Shown here one piece after another: positions 1-5,593 of a stretch of DNA of 5,593 nucleotides. This stretch comes from Armatimonadota bacterium (lineage in GTDB: Bacteria > Armatimonadota > UBA5829). The first letter of the stretch is position 1, and the number at the start of each line of letters is the position of its first letter. Under the pieces are notes generated by a model. That model was not told the DNA's origin. It worked only from the letters and a program-made list of their open reading frames with translations, and searched no databases. The DNA is taken from the NCBI GenBank assembly GCA_023398345.1, contig JAEWSK010000032.1, forward strand, positions 1-5,593, in the 5' to 3' direction. Made by a program: the position numbers and the translations under genes.

Positions 1-1244
1 CCACTGAGCCGCTCGGTAGAGACGTCGTTGATCTTATGACTAATTTCCCGGAGGCTCGCAGCGCATTTGTGCAAGGTAATGAAGTGACGTTTCCAGTTGC
101 CGAGTTGCCTTCTGCGCTGCAAGATAAAGTAAAGCGCGTCGCCGAGTCCTACGATGTATTGTCCAGAGGAATCGGCAATACGGAAAGCCATGCCGGTCTA
201 TTGGGCAAGTTTGAAAAACTTCAGATTACAGTCAATTGTCGACAATCTTCTACAGATATAGTCTCGCAGAGCATGCTGGGGAAAATTGTTGTAGGAAGCG
301 GCGCTAATACGTTTGAGATTCCGCTTTTTGACCCATCGAGCTCTGTCGGTAAAGCGCTCGGTAAGGCAATCATCAGCCTTAAGCATGGCGCACTCAAAGA
401 GAAAGTCGGTGAGCAGCTTAAAGGTGATATGACTTCAGCAGTTAATGCCGCTGATGCAATTCAAACATCGACGCGCGACATCACCTCCGACCCTGCTCTG
501 CGCGCGAAAGTGAAACTTTTTGACAGCGCAAATGCTGTTCTTTTGCCGGTTGCGCTAAAGACTCTTGCGACAAAGACCAAGCTCAATATCATCTCTGACT
601 ACTTTCCCAGCCCTGCACCTATAGTCAGCGGAGGTGAAAAGACACTCGGCGAGCAGTTGGAAATTATTCGTAGTGCTTACGGATCGAACTGGACCAAGTC
701 CGGCGATATTTTAATCTTTCGAGATAAAAATTGGTTTGCAAAACGCGCATGGGCGGTTCCAGAGGTCTGGCTAAAATATTGGGCTGACCGGGCCAAGCTC
801 AACAATGGACTGCTTCTCGAAGACCTCGCGAGCATCGCGGATTTGCGCGATGAGCAAATTGACCACACAATAATGGCAAACTCTCAGTTGATACGCTTGG
901 GTGCGGGAGAGGCTGCGAGAAATCGGCAGATATTGCGGTTTTATATGGCACTTTCGCTCGATCAACGCAAGCAGTTGTCTGCAAGCAAAATCGATGCTAG
1001 TGAGCTTAATGACGACCAGTGGACTGCGCTTAAAGCTGCTCTTGCGACAAAAGGGGCGGCCTATGCCGCTGTCCAGAAGGGCAGTCAGTTTATTCGTTTA
1101 ACGCAGCCAAGCAAGGACGTGATTGACTATCAGTTTGCCTACTATCCGACTGAAAATGAGCCTGCAGTAAAGTTCGAGATCTCATGCGATGACATATATC
1201 GCACGTCCGACGAGGTTGTATTTCCGAAAAAGCCGGAGAAGTAA
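1..1244 (+). CDS. Unrecognised protein with STN-like segment, 5' end outside window
   Basis: I cannot name this protein. The frame is open from base 3 to the TAA/TAG region at the right end, and the codons before the first in-window ATG (base 36) read T-E-P-L-G-R-D-V-V-D-L without a stop. That ATG has no Shine-Dalgarno sequence in front of it, so the gene very probably starts upstream and this is its C-terminal 413 or so residues. Counting from the base-36 Met, residues about 169-234 resemble a secretin/TonB short N-terminal (STN) domain: a helix (ALKTLATKTKLNII), a short strand, a second helix (TLGEQLEIIRSAYG), then a strand pair ending in DILIFRD. Such domains sit in periplasmic parts of secretins and TonB receptors, but no secretin barrel or TonB plug follows here. 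The rest is mixed alpha/beta with a helical stretch at about 240-345 and a charged tail ending in FPKKPEK. No signal peptide or membrane segment is visible in the part present. Its 3' end faces comEA across 36 bases. The coding call is firm; the domain reading is tentative. Confidence 0.8.
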   Translation, partial: TEPLGRDVVDLMTNFPEARSAFVQGNEVTFPVAELPSALQDKVKRVAESYDVLSRGIGNTESHAGLLGKFEKLQITVNCRQSSTDIVSQSMLGKIVVGSGANTFEIPLFDPSSSVGKALGKAIISLKHGALKEKVGEQLKGDMTSAVNAADAIQTSTRDITSDPALRAKVKLFDSANAVLLPVALKTLATKTKLNIISDYFPSPAPIVSGGEKTLGEQLEIIRSAYGSNWTKSGDILIFRDKNWFAKRAWAVPEVWLKYWADRAKLNNGLLLEDLASIADLRDEQIDHTIMANSQLIRLGAGEAARNRQILRFYMALSLDQRKQLSASKIDASELNDDQWTALKAALATKGAAYAAVQKGSQFIRLTQPSKDVIDYQFAYYPTENEPAVKFEISCDDIYRTSDEVVFPKKPEK

Positions 1245-1280
1245 TAAGCTGCGCCTTATTGTGCATCTACTGCGTGCAGA

Positions 1281-1967
1281 CTATAGCGAAATAAACGGGC
1301 GCATCTTTTGAAGCTTTTTGGGGCCAATGCCTTTTACTTCGTCGAGTTGATCCACGCTGGTAAAGTGGCCGATTTGGCCGCGAAACTCTATTATTTTTGC
1401 GGCTGTTGACGGCCCAACTCCGGGCAATCGCTGCATATCGCTTTCGCTGGCTCTGTTAATGTTGACCGTGCCGTCGCCGGGATTGCGCAGCTTTTCTGCC
1501 GATGAGGACGATTTGCCGCCGGACGAATTCGCCGCGCCATTTTGCGTGCTTGCAGATGATGCGGATGCCGCCGATTCTTGCCGGGACGGCACGTATATTC
1601 GAGCGCCGTCGTCGATTCGTGCCGCTAAATTCAGTGACTGCACGCTGGCGTCGGACTTTACGCCGCCGGCCGCTCGTATGCCGTCTATGATGCGACTTCC
1701 TGTTGGCAGAGTATAGACGTCGGGCGATTTGACGCACCCGGCTACTTGAAAAACGACTTTGCCGCTGCTATTTGCCGATGACTGCATCGGGTCAGAGCCG
1801 GATGTCACTACGCCGACTCCGTCCGATTCGGCTTCTTTGAACACGACACCTTCATAGCGTGACGAGTTTGCATTTCGCGCCAACTTGATGGAGACGCCGA
1901 TTAAGATCAGCCCGACAATGGCTATCAACGCCAGTTTTTGATTTTTTGAAAACTCCAACCCACCCAT
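1281..1967 (-). CDS. comEA: ComEA-like competence DNA-binding protein (SLBB + helix-hairpin-helix)
   Basis: The product (228 residues from ATG at 1967) is a membrane-anchored DNA receptor of the ComEA type, which in known systems binds double-stranded DNA outside the cytoplasmic membrane and helps pull it in for transfer to ComEC. Seen in order: a short N-terminus, one membrane segment (about 11-29, LALIAIVGLILIGVSIKLA), an SLBB domain (about 71-127, with VAGCVKSPDVYTLPTG and LNLAARIDDGARIYVP), a Ser/Ala/Gly-rich linker (about 129-160), and a tandem helix-hairpin-helix domain with VNINRAS, LPGVGPSTAAKIIEFR and VKGIGPKKLQKMRPF. This is the usual Gram-positive-type layout and length. The frame also allows an ATG at 2024, adding 19 residues and overlapping the upstream gene, but that site has no well-spaced ribosome-binding site. 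The 1967 start has a weak GAGAG 8 bases upstream and puts the membrane helix at the usual distance. The gene follows the glycosidase-like gene by 31 bases and is probably co-transcribed with it. No comEC is present in the window. Confidence 0.9.
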   Translation of the reverse strand: MGGLEFSKNQKLALIAIVGLILIGVSIKLARNANSSRYEGVVFKEAESDGVGVVTSGSDPMQSSANSSGKVVFQVAGCVKSPDVYTLPTGSRIIDGIRAAGGVKSDASVQSLNLAARIDDGARIYVPSRQESAASASSASTQNGAANSSGGKSSSSAEKLRNPGDGTVNINRASESDMQRLPGVGPSTAAKIIEFRGQIGHFTSVDQLDEVKGIGPKKLQKMRPFISL

Positions 1968-1998
1968 AATATTTGCTCTCTGAACTTTAGATTTTAAC

Positions 1999-3084
1999 TT
2001 AAATATCGAAGGGATCGGGCGCATGCCTCGAATCCGTCGCAGGCTTTATCTTTATCGGTTTGCTGCCGGGTTTTGTAGGCGGTGGTTCGGGTGCGTATCT
2101 GAGCTGTATGACCGTAGGCACTAGGCTGTCGAGCATAACTCGCTGTATCTCGATTCCGCCCTCTACTTCTTTGAAGTCATAGCCCACAGCGATCATGGGT
2201 TTTGTCGTAGGCACGAGCACGTTTACAATATTGCGCGGCTTGGCTAGAATCGATTTGTTGACACCCGTCTCGTTGAGCCATTTATAAGATTCATTTGGAT
2301 TTGTCTTTTCTACGAGGACTTTTGCATATAGCAACGAGCTATTATTTGCGGCAAACGCTGGTTCCAGCATCTCTTGATTTAGGCCGTCCTCAATTATGCA
2401 CCACAGTGGTTTGGACATATCTTCATTGGCCGTCATTATTTTGCGTAGGGCTATTGCATTGTCGCAAAAAACTTTTGCATTTGTTTTGGCGCAGACTACG
2501 TCAAAACATCTTGCGTGCGCGCCTGCATATAAGGCATTCAGGGCCGCATCGGACTGTATGACGCAGATCATTTGCGCGGCTGGGTTTGCAGTTTTAATTG
2601 CAGGATATATCGCCTTGAGCTGCGTTGGCGTGGTTGTGTTGCCGTCGATCTCCCAGTAGAGCACGCTAGGGTACCGAGCGGCCATATCGGATGCAAGCCG
2701 TGCCGCTCGGTCGGTGTCGGACGCATCGCATTTTAGTGCAACGCATAGGCATATCCCACACTGTCGACAGTCTTCGACAAGCTGATCCCATTTTGCAAGG
2801 TAAGTGGAGTCATAAAGTCCAGGTCGATTAGTGGGCTCAAGCGTGTTTGTGTCGAGGATCACACGCATGATTCGCACACCCAGTGGCGCAAATTCGTCTA
2901 TTTTCGGCGTCTGCTCCGAAAAACTAATGCCCATTTCCGGCCTTGCGTCATAGACGATTACTTGCGTTTCGCATGGCTTAGATACGGTGACATGTGGGGA
3001 GCCCGGACCGTTTAGTTTTAACGAAATTGCGGACGCGGGCGAGGCGCAGATGACGGCTGATAGTAAAAATAAGATAGCGCGCAT
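1999..3084 (-). CDS. Exported clan GH-A glycosidase-like protein, probably degenerate active site
   Basis: The 361-residue product begins with a clear signal peptide (MRAILFLLSAVICASPASA, cut probably after residue 19), so it is exported. The middle resembles the TIM-barrel of clan GH-A glycoside hydrolases (GH5/GH39-like): residues 63-115 carry the D-x-F-A-P-L-G-V-R-I-M-R-V and Y-L-A-K-W-D-Q-L-V-E-D-C pattern of barrel strands 1 and 2. Residues 144-149 (WEIDGN) lie where active enzymes have W-x-x-x-N-E, and 225-234 (KPLWCIIEDG) where they have the nucleophile strand, with Glu232 in place. The catalytic Asn-Glu pair of the acid/base motif is not intact, so hydrolase activity is doubtful. Cysteines are abundant, with a cluster C106, C109, C112, C114, C119. 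The C-terminal 80 residues look like a beta-rich add-on ending in a Pro/Lys-rich tail. The start is ATG 3084; a TTG at 3087 is also possible and is closer to the GGAGGT at 3095-3100. It leads a two-gene unit with comEA. Family assignment is from pattern only; the substrate is unknown. Confidence 0.8.
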   Translation of the reverse strand: MRAILFLLSAVICASPASAISLKLNGPGSPHVTVSKPCETQVIVYDARPEMGISFSEQTPKIDEFAPLGVRIMRVILDTNTLEPTNRPGLYDSTYLAKWDQLVEDCRQCGICLCVALKCDASDTDRAARLASDMAARYPSVLYWEIDGNTTTPTQLKAIYPAIKTANPAAQMICVIQSDAALNALYAGAHARCFDVVCAKTNAKVFCDNAIALRKIMTANEDMSKPLWCIIEDGLNQEMLEPAFAANNSSLLYAKVLVEKTNPNESYKWLNETGVNKSILAKPRNIVNVLVPTTKPMIAVGYDFKEVEGGIEIQRVMLDSLVPTVIQLRYAPEPPPTKPGSKPIKIKPATDSRHAPDPFDI

Positions 3085-3094
3085 CAAAACCTAT

Positions 3095-3100
3095 ACCTCC
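3095..3100 (-). promoter_or_regulatory. Ribosome-binding site of the glycosidase-like gene
   Basis: Read on the minus strand, these bases are GGAGGT, a perfect core Shine-Dalgarno match. It lies 10 bases from ATG 3084 and 7 bases from the in-frame TTG 3087, so it leaves the choice between these two starts open; they differ by one residue. Confidence 0.7.
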
Positions 3101-3131
3101 GCTGAGTTTATGCTTATACGAAAGTCTGGGT

Positions 3132-3160
3132 ATTGTATCATTATCTCAACTGTTCGTCGA
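3132..3160 (-). promoter_or_regulatory. Putative promoter for the glycosidase-like gene and comEA
   Basis: On the minus strand the region reads TCGACG (3160-3155), a 17-base spacer, then TACAAT (3137-3132), preceded by TGA, which gives an extended -10 of the form TGnTACAAT. The match to sigma-70 consensus is 4 of 6 for the -35 and 5 of 6 for the -10. Transcription would begin near 3125, giving a leader of about 40 bases that contains the GGAGGT ribosome-binding site. Predicted by eye only. Confidence 0.45.
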
Positions 3161-3166
3161 GCGAGC

Positions 3167-3196
3167 TTGTTTGAAGAAGCTGGGCCGTGATATACT
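3167..3196 (+). promoter_or_regulatory. Putative extended -10 promoter for cysE-cysS
   Basis: TTGTTT (3167-3172), an 18-base spacer and TATACT (3191-3196), with TGA directly before the -10 (TGnTATACT). The expected transcription start, about 7 bases beyond the -10, falls at 3203-3204, only 2-3 bases before the cysE ATG at 3206. The mRNA would be essentially leaderless, in keeping with the lack of a Shine-Dalgarno sequence there. A short inverted repeat AGCTT (3164-3168) and AAGCT (3177-3181) overlaps the -35 and could be an operator, but it is short enough to be chance. Confidence 0.5.
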
Positions 3197-3205
3197 GAGT
3201 GCGAC

Positions 3206-3862
3206 ATGTCGAGCAATTTTAGAGCTGATTGGAACGCTGTTTTCCGCAATGACCCCGCCGCCAGGAACGCATGGGAAGTAATCACATATGCGGGCCTGCA
3301 TGCTATCGTCTGGCATCGAGCGGCGCACTTCTTCTGGCGTCATAATTTCAAATTATTTGCTCGGTTGCTCTCGCAGACAAATCGTTTTCTTACCGGTATT
3401 GAGATACATCCCGGCGCCAAAATAGGCAGAGGCTTTTTTATAGACCACGGAATGGGCGTCGTTATTGGTGAGACCGCCGAAGTAGGAGATAACTGCCTGT
3501 TGTACCACGGCGTTACGCTTGGCGGCGTCAGCCTGGAAAAGAAAAAGCGCCATCCTACGCTCGGCAACAACGTCGTCATCGGCGCAGGCGCAAAGATACT
3601 CGGCGCAATTACTTTAGGAGATAATGTCCAAGTCGGCGCGAATGCTGTTGTGCTCAATGATGTTCCGCCGAACTCGGTTGTCGTCGGCATACCCGGCAGG
3701 ATAGCGGTTCAAGACGGTCGCCGCATAGACCAAGAGCGGCCGCTCAACCATGGACGCGACCTCGACCCCGAAATGGAAATGATAAAGTGTATGCTCCATA
3801 AAATAGAGGAGCTTGAAAAAAGAATTGGCAAAGTAGAGAAAGGTGAGGGGGATGGCTCTTAG
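3206..3862 (+). CDS. cysE: Serine O-acetyltransferase
   Basis: The product (218 residues) transfers acetyl from acetyl-CoA to L-serine, giving O-acetylserine for cysteine synthesis in the cytoplasm. It is of the short bacterial type, close to the Bacillus enzyme in length and lacking the long N-terminal domain of the E. coli form. Seen: an N-terminal helical part with VFRNDPAAR and [11 protein letters not shown] (about 12-38), then a left-handed beta-helix of hexapeptide repeats (about 64-165). Active-site residues are present: Asp80-His81 in [17 protein letters not shown], the strand [10 protein letters not shown], and His116 in KKRHPTLG, followed by [11 protein letters not shown] and [14 protein letters not shown]. 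The C-terminal tail (188-212) is a predicted amphipathic helix or coiled coil, a feature of this subgroup. The start at ATG 3206 fits family alignment; there is no ribosome-binding site, but a promoter lies just upstream. It overlaps cysS by 11 bases, as in a translationally coupled operon; cysE-cysS adjacency is also known in Bacillus. No T-box or other cysteine-sensing leader fits in the 118-base upstream gap. Confidence 0.96.
   Translation: MSSNFRADWNAVFRNDPAARNAWEVITYAGLHAIVWHRAAHFFWRHNFKLFARLLSQTNRFLTGIEIHPGAKIGRGFFIDHGMGVVIGETAEVGDNCLLYHGVTLGGVSLEKKKRHPTLGNNVVIGAGAKILGAITLGDNVQVGANAVVLNDVPPNSVVVGIPGRIAVQDGRRIDQERPLNHGRDLDPEMEMIKCMLHKIEELEKRIGKVEKGEGDGS
3841..3846 (+). promoter_or_regulatory. 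Ribosome-binding site of cysS
   Basis: AGGTGA, a six-base match to the 16S anti-Shine-Dalgarno region, sits 5 bases before ATG 3852 and inside the end of cysE. It decides the start: the upstream in-frame GTG at 3843 lies within this site and has no ribosome-binding site of its own. Confidence 0.75.
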
Positions 3863-5288
3863 TTTTTATAATACGCTCACCCGCCGCAAAGAAGAATTTA
3901 AACCCATCGAACCCGGCAAGGTTAGAATGTATTCATGTGGGCCGACGGTCTATAACTACGCCCATATCGGCAACCTGCGCTCGTATATCTTTGCCGACAC
4001 GCTCAAACGCACACTGGAATATTTTGGCTATGAAGTCCCCAGTGTAATGAACATTACCGACGTCGGTCACCTAACTAGCGATGCCGACAGCGGTGAGGAT
4101 AAAATGGACATCGAGGCTCGCAAAGAGGGTCGCGATATTTGGGAGATTGCGCGCCATTTCGAGCAAGTCTTTTTTGATGATATTGAAAAGCTCAACATAG
4201 AGGTTCCGGCCGTAAAGTGCCGCGCGACCGAGCATGTGCCGGAGATGATCGCGCTGGTTGAAAAACTTATTGAAAACGGCCATGCCTATGAGACGGCACA
4301 GGCTGTTTACTTTGATGTGACGACGTTTCCGACATATACTCAGCTTTCGCGGCAGTCTCTCGAAGACAAGCTCACCGCCGCGCGCGACGAAGTTCAGGAA
4401 GATCCCGACAAGCGAACTCCCGCCGATTTTGCGCTGTGGTTCAAGGCCGTTGGCCGGTTTGCAAACCATGTTATGCGCTGGGACTCGCCTTGGGGTGTAG
4501 GTTTTCCGGGCTGGCATGTCGAGTGTTCGGCAATGTCGATGAAGTATCTCGGCGAGACTCTCGATATTCACACCGGCGGCGAAGATCATATTTGGGTACA
4601 TCATCCCAACGAGATTGCTCAAAGTGAGGGCGCGACCGGCAAGCCATTTGTCCGATATTGGTTGCATGGGGCGTTTTTGGTCGTAGGTAAGCTTTCCGAT
4701 GACGAAAACGGTGAAGATGAAAAGCGAATGGGCAAATCCGAAGGTAACTTCCTGCGACTTCAGACGTTGATAGATAAGGGATACGATCCGCTGGCCTATC
4801 GCTATCTTTGCTATTCTGCGCATTACCGCGCGAAGCTGCGATTTACATGGGATTCGATGGATGCGGCGGCATCTGGGTATGACAGTCTAAAAGACTTTCT
4901 CGCGCGGGCAACGCAGATCGGCGGTGATGAGCAGCCGTGGGTGGCAGATCATCGCAAAAAGTTCGATGAGGCAATTGCTGACGACCTCAATATGCCGCAG
5001 GCGATGGCGGCCGTCAACGAGCTTATACGCGAAGCCGACCGTCGGCGCGAATACGGCGTTCTCGACGCGCTTTATGATTTTGACCGTGTGCTGGGGCTAA
5101 ATTTAAAAGAGTCAGCCGAGCGAGCGACAAGTGCGGATGCAGGTGTCGAGGCGCTTATAGCTGAGCGCGAGCAGGCGAGAGCGTCAAAAAATTGGGCACG
5201 CGCAGATGAAATACGCAAGCAGCTAAGCGAGCAGGGCATTGCTTTGGAGGACACATCCTCCGGCACGCTCTGGCGGCGGACGGATTGA
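3852..5288 (+). CDS. cysS: Cysteine--tRNA ligase
   Basis: Cytoplasmic class I enzyme that charges tRNA(Cys) with cysteine using ATP; 478 residues from ATG 3852, slightly longer than the E. coli protein (461). Seen in order: the Rossmann catalytic domain with [15 protein letters not shown] (about 29-43), which holds the HIGH-type motif as HIGN (38-41); the four probable zinc ligands Cys29, Cys225 (in [10 protein letters not shown]), His250 and Glu254 (in [10 protein letters not shown]); the variant KMSKS loop RMGKS (292-296); then a helical DALR-type domain (about 355-415) and the small C-terminal anticodon-binding domain (about 430-478, with [22 protein letters not shown] pattern ending GTLWRR). 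All core residues are present, so it should be active. One oddity is an acidic stretch (281-291, SDDENGEDE) directly before the KMSKS loop, making this connection about ten residues longer than in E. coli-type enzymes. It overlaps cysE by 11 bases and is followed after 28 bases by the VanW-like gene. Confidence 0.97.
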   Translation: MALSFYNTLTRRKEEFKPIEPGKVRMYSCGPTVYNYAHIGNLRSYIFADTLKRTLEYFGYEVPSVMNITDVGHLTSDADSGEDKMDIEARKEGRDIWEIARHFEQVFFDDIEKLNIEVPAVKCRATEHVPEMIALVEKLIENGHAYETAQAVYFDVTTFPTYTQLSRQSLEDKLTAARDEVQEDPDKRTPADFALWFKAVGRFANHVMRWDSPWGVGFPGWHVECSAMSMKYLGETLDIHTGGEDHIWVHHPNEIAQSEGATGKPFVRYWLHGAFLVVGKLSDDENGEDEKRMGKSEGNFLRLQTLIDKGYDPLAYRYLCYSAHYRAKLRFTWDSMDAAASGYDSLKDFLARATQIGGDEQPWVADHRKKFDEAIADDLNMPQAMAAVNELIREADRRREYGVLDALYDFDRVLGLNLKESAERATSADAGVEALIAEREQARASKNWARADEIRKQLSEQGIALEDTSSGTLWRRTD

Positions 5289-5305
5289 CGATTTATAAGT
5301 TTTTC

Positions 5306-5310
5306 GGTGA
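5306..5310 (+). promoter_or_regulatory. Ribosome-binding site of the VanW-like gene
   Basis: GGTGA, 6 bases before TTG 5317, the same core as used by cysS. It supports TTG as the start codon. No promoter is evident in the 28 bases after cysS, so the gene is probably read from the cysE promoter. Confidence 0.6.
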
Positions 5311-5316
5311 GTTTGA

Positions 5317-5593
5317 TTGAAAGTAAGACTGTTAGTATTTTCTGCTGTTTGTGTGGCGGTGGCTGCCGTGTTATTGGTGGCCGCTTTTGGCATCACATCA
5401 CATTTTGCATCAAGCGATAAGATTGCCAAGGGCGTGTCGGTATCCGGCAACGACATTGGTGGGCTAACACGTAATCAAGCCGAGGCAAAGTTGCAGTCAT
5501 GGGCTGTTCGCCAATCGCGCCGCGGTATCACTTTGACAGCGATGGATCGCCGATGGAGCAGCCAATTGGCAAGTATTGGCATCAGTGTCGACT
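5317..5593 (+). CDS. VanW-family / peptidoglycan-binding-like membrane protein, 3' end outside window
   Basis: Ninety-two codons are visible, running off the right edge. The product starts with a lysine/arginine and one hydrophobic segment (about 5-26, LLVFSAVCVAVAAVLLVAAFGI), a membrane anchor or uncleaved signal. It is followed by IAKGVSVSGNDIGGLTRNQA (36-55) and a helix EAKLQSWAV. The G-V-x-V-x-G-x-D-I-G-G-L-T-x-x-Q-A pattern is typical of the putative peptidoglycan-binding domain (PF12229 type) found N-terminal to VanW domains in YoaR-like proteins. The function of this family is not settled; some members are linked to vancomycin-resistance clusters, but most, as probably here, are ordinary envelope proteins and no resistance should be read from it. 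The start is forced: a TGA in frame at 5314-5316 stands directly before TTG 5317, and the next Met is at residue 76. The VanW domain itself, if present, lies beyond the window. Confidence 0.85.
   Translation, partial: MKVRLLVFSAVCVAVAAVLLVAAFGITSHFASSDKIAKGVSVSGNDIGGLTRNQAEAKLQSWAVRQSRRGITLTAMDRRWSSQLASIGISVD

Noticed and set aside
1243..1260. AATAAG-CTGCGC-CTTATT inverted repeat between the convergent ends of gene 1 and comEA, considered as a shared terminator
   Set aside because: The stem is only 6 pairs, mostly A-T, and neither strand has a T-run after it, so it does not look like an intrinsic terminator. The rest of the 36-base gap also shows none.
1456..1737. Overlapping open frames on both strands inside comEA, rich in Arg or Pro
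   Set aside because: Composition is that of out-of-frame translation, and the SLBB and HhH coding frame fully explains the region.
1968..2024. Upstream ATG at 2024 for comEA, overlapping the previous gene by 26 bases
   Set aside because: Its only purine-rich stretch (GAGG) ends 1 base from the ATG, too close to serve, and the added 19 residues do not resemble ComEA N-termini; ATG 1967 fits better.
3088..3205. A T-box or other cysteine-sensing leader before cysE-cysS
   Set aside because: The gap is too short, no T-box sequence or terminator hairpin is visible, and the predicted transcription start leaves almost no leader.
3340..3690. A 116-codon open frame on the minus strand opposite cysE
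   Set aside because: It mirrors the hexapeptide-repeat region of cysE; the translation is low-complexity (Pro, Thr, Ser) and has no family resemblance.
3843..3851. GTG at 3843 as the cysS start
   Set aside because: It lies within the AGGTGA ribosome-binding site of ATG 3852, and family proteins start near [10 protein letters not shown].
4071..4823. A 250-codon open frame on the minus strand opposite cysS
   Set aside because: It lies wholly inside a gene with all CysS motifs, its translation shows no recognisable domain, and antisense open frames are common in such codon usage.
5317..5593. Vancomycin-resistance gene because of the VanW-like product
   Set aside because: Only the N-terminal peptidoglycan-binding-like part is visible, no vanH, vanA or vanX neighbours are present, and the family is widespread in non-resistant bacteria.
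1..5593. A novel defence, mobile or multi-gene system
   Set aside because: All six genes fall into housekeeping or envelope categories or are single unknowns; no integrase, transposase, repeat array, toxin-antitoxin pair or nuclease cluster is visible.

Overview
This is an ordinary-looking bacterial chromosomal segment with six protein-coding genes, two of them cut by the window edges. No RNA genes, mobile elements, CRISPR arrays, phage genes or large repeats were recognised. Base composition is intermediate and similar across the genes by eye. The mix of genes suggests a diderm or atypical-envelope lineage with Gram-positive-like features, such as Armatimonadota or a neighbour of Chloroflexota. 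It combines a secretin/TonB-N-terminus-like (STN-like) domain, an SLBB-HhH ComEA, and a cysE-cysS pair followed by a VanW/peptidoglycan-binding-like protein. This placement is inference, since no rRNA or marker phylogeny is possible here.

Layout. (1) Bases 1-1244, + strand: the 3' part of an unrecognised protein with an STN-like segment. Its frame is open to the left edge, so the gene starts outside the window. (2) Bases 1281-3084, - strand: a two-gene unit converging on gene 1. The upstream gene encodes an exported protein shaped like a clan GH-A glycoside hydrolase but with a degenerate acid/base motif and an unusual cysteine cluster. Downstream, 31 bases later, is comEA (membrane anchor, SLBB, Ser-rich linker, two helix-hairpin-helix motifs). 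(3) Bases 3085-3205: a compact divergent promoter region. I read two back-to-back extended -10 promoters, and the one facing right would start transcription almost at the cysE start codon. (4) Bases 3206-5288, + strand: cysE and cysS, overlapping by 11 bases, an apparent cysteine supply and use operon (serine O-acetyltransferase and cysteinyl-tRNA synthetase). (5) Bases 5317-5593, + strand: the N-terminus of a membrane-anchored VanW-family-like protein, started at TTG and probably read on from cysS.

How they work together: CysE makes O-acetylserine, the precursor for cysteine, and CysS charges tRNA with the cysteine. ComEA would act in DNA uptake at the cell surface, but no comEC or other competence gene is visible. 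The glycosidase-like protein and the VanW-like protein both point to the envelope. I found no convincing new multi-gene system. The points most worth a second look are the probably leaderless cysE transcript, the degenerate cysteine-rich glycosidase-like protein, the acidic insertion next to the catalytic loop of CysS, and the incomplete STN-like protein.
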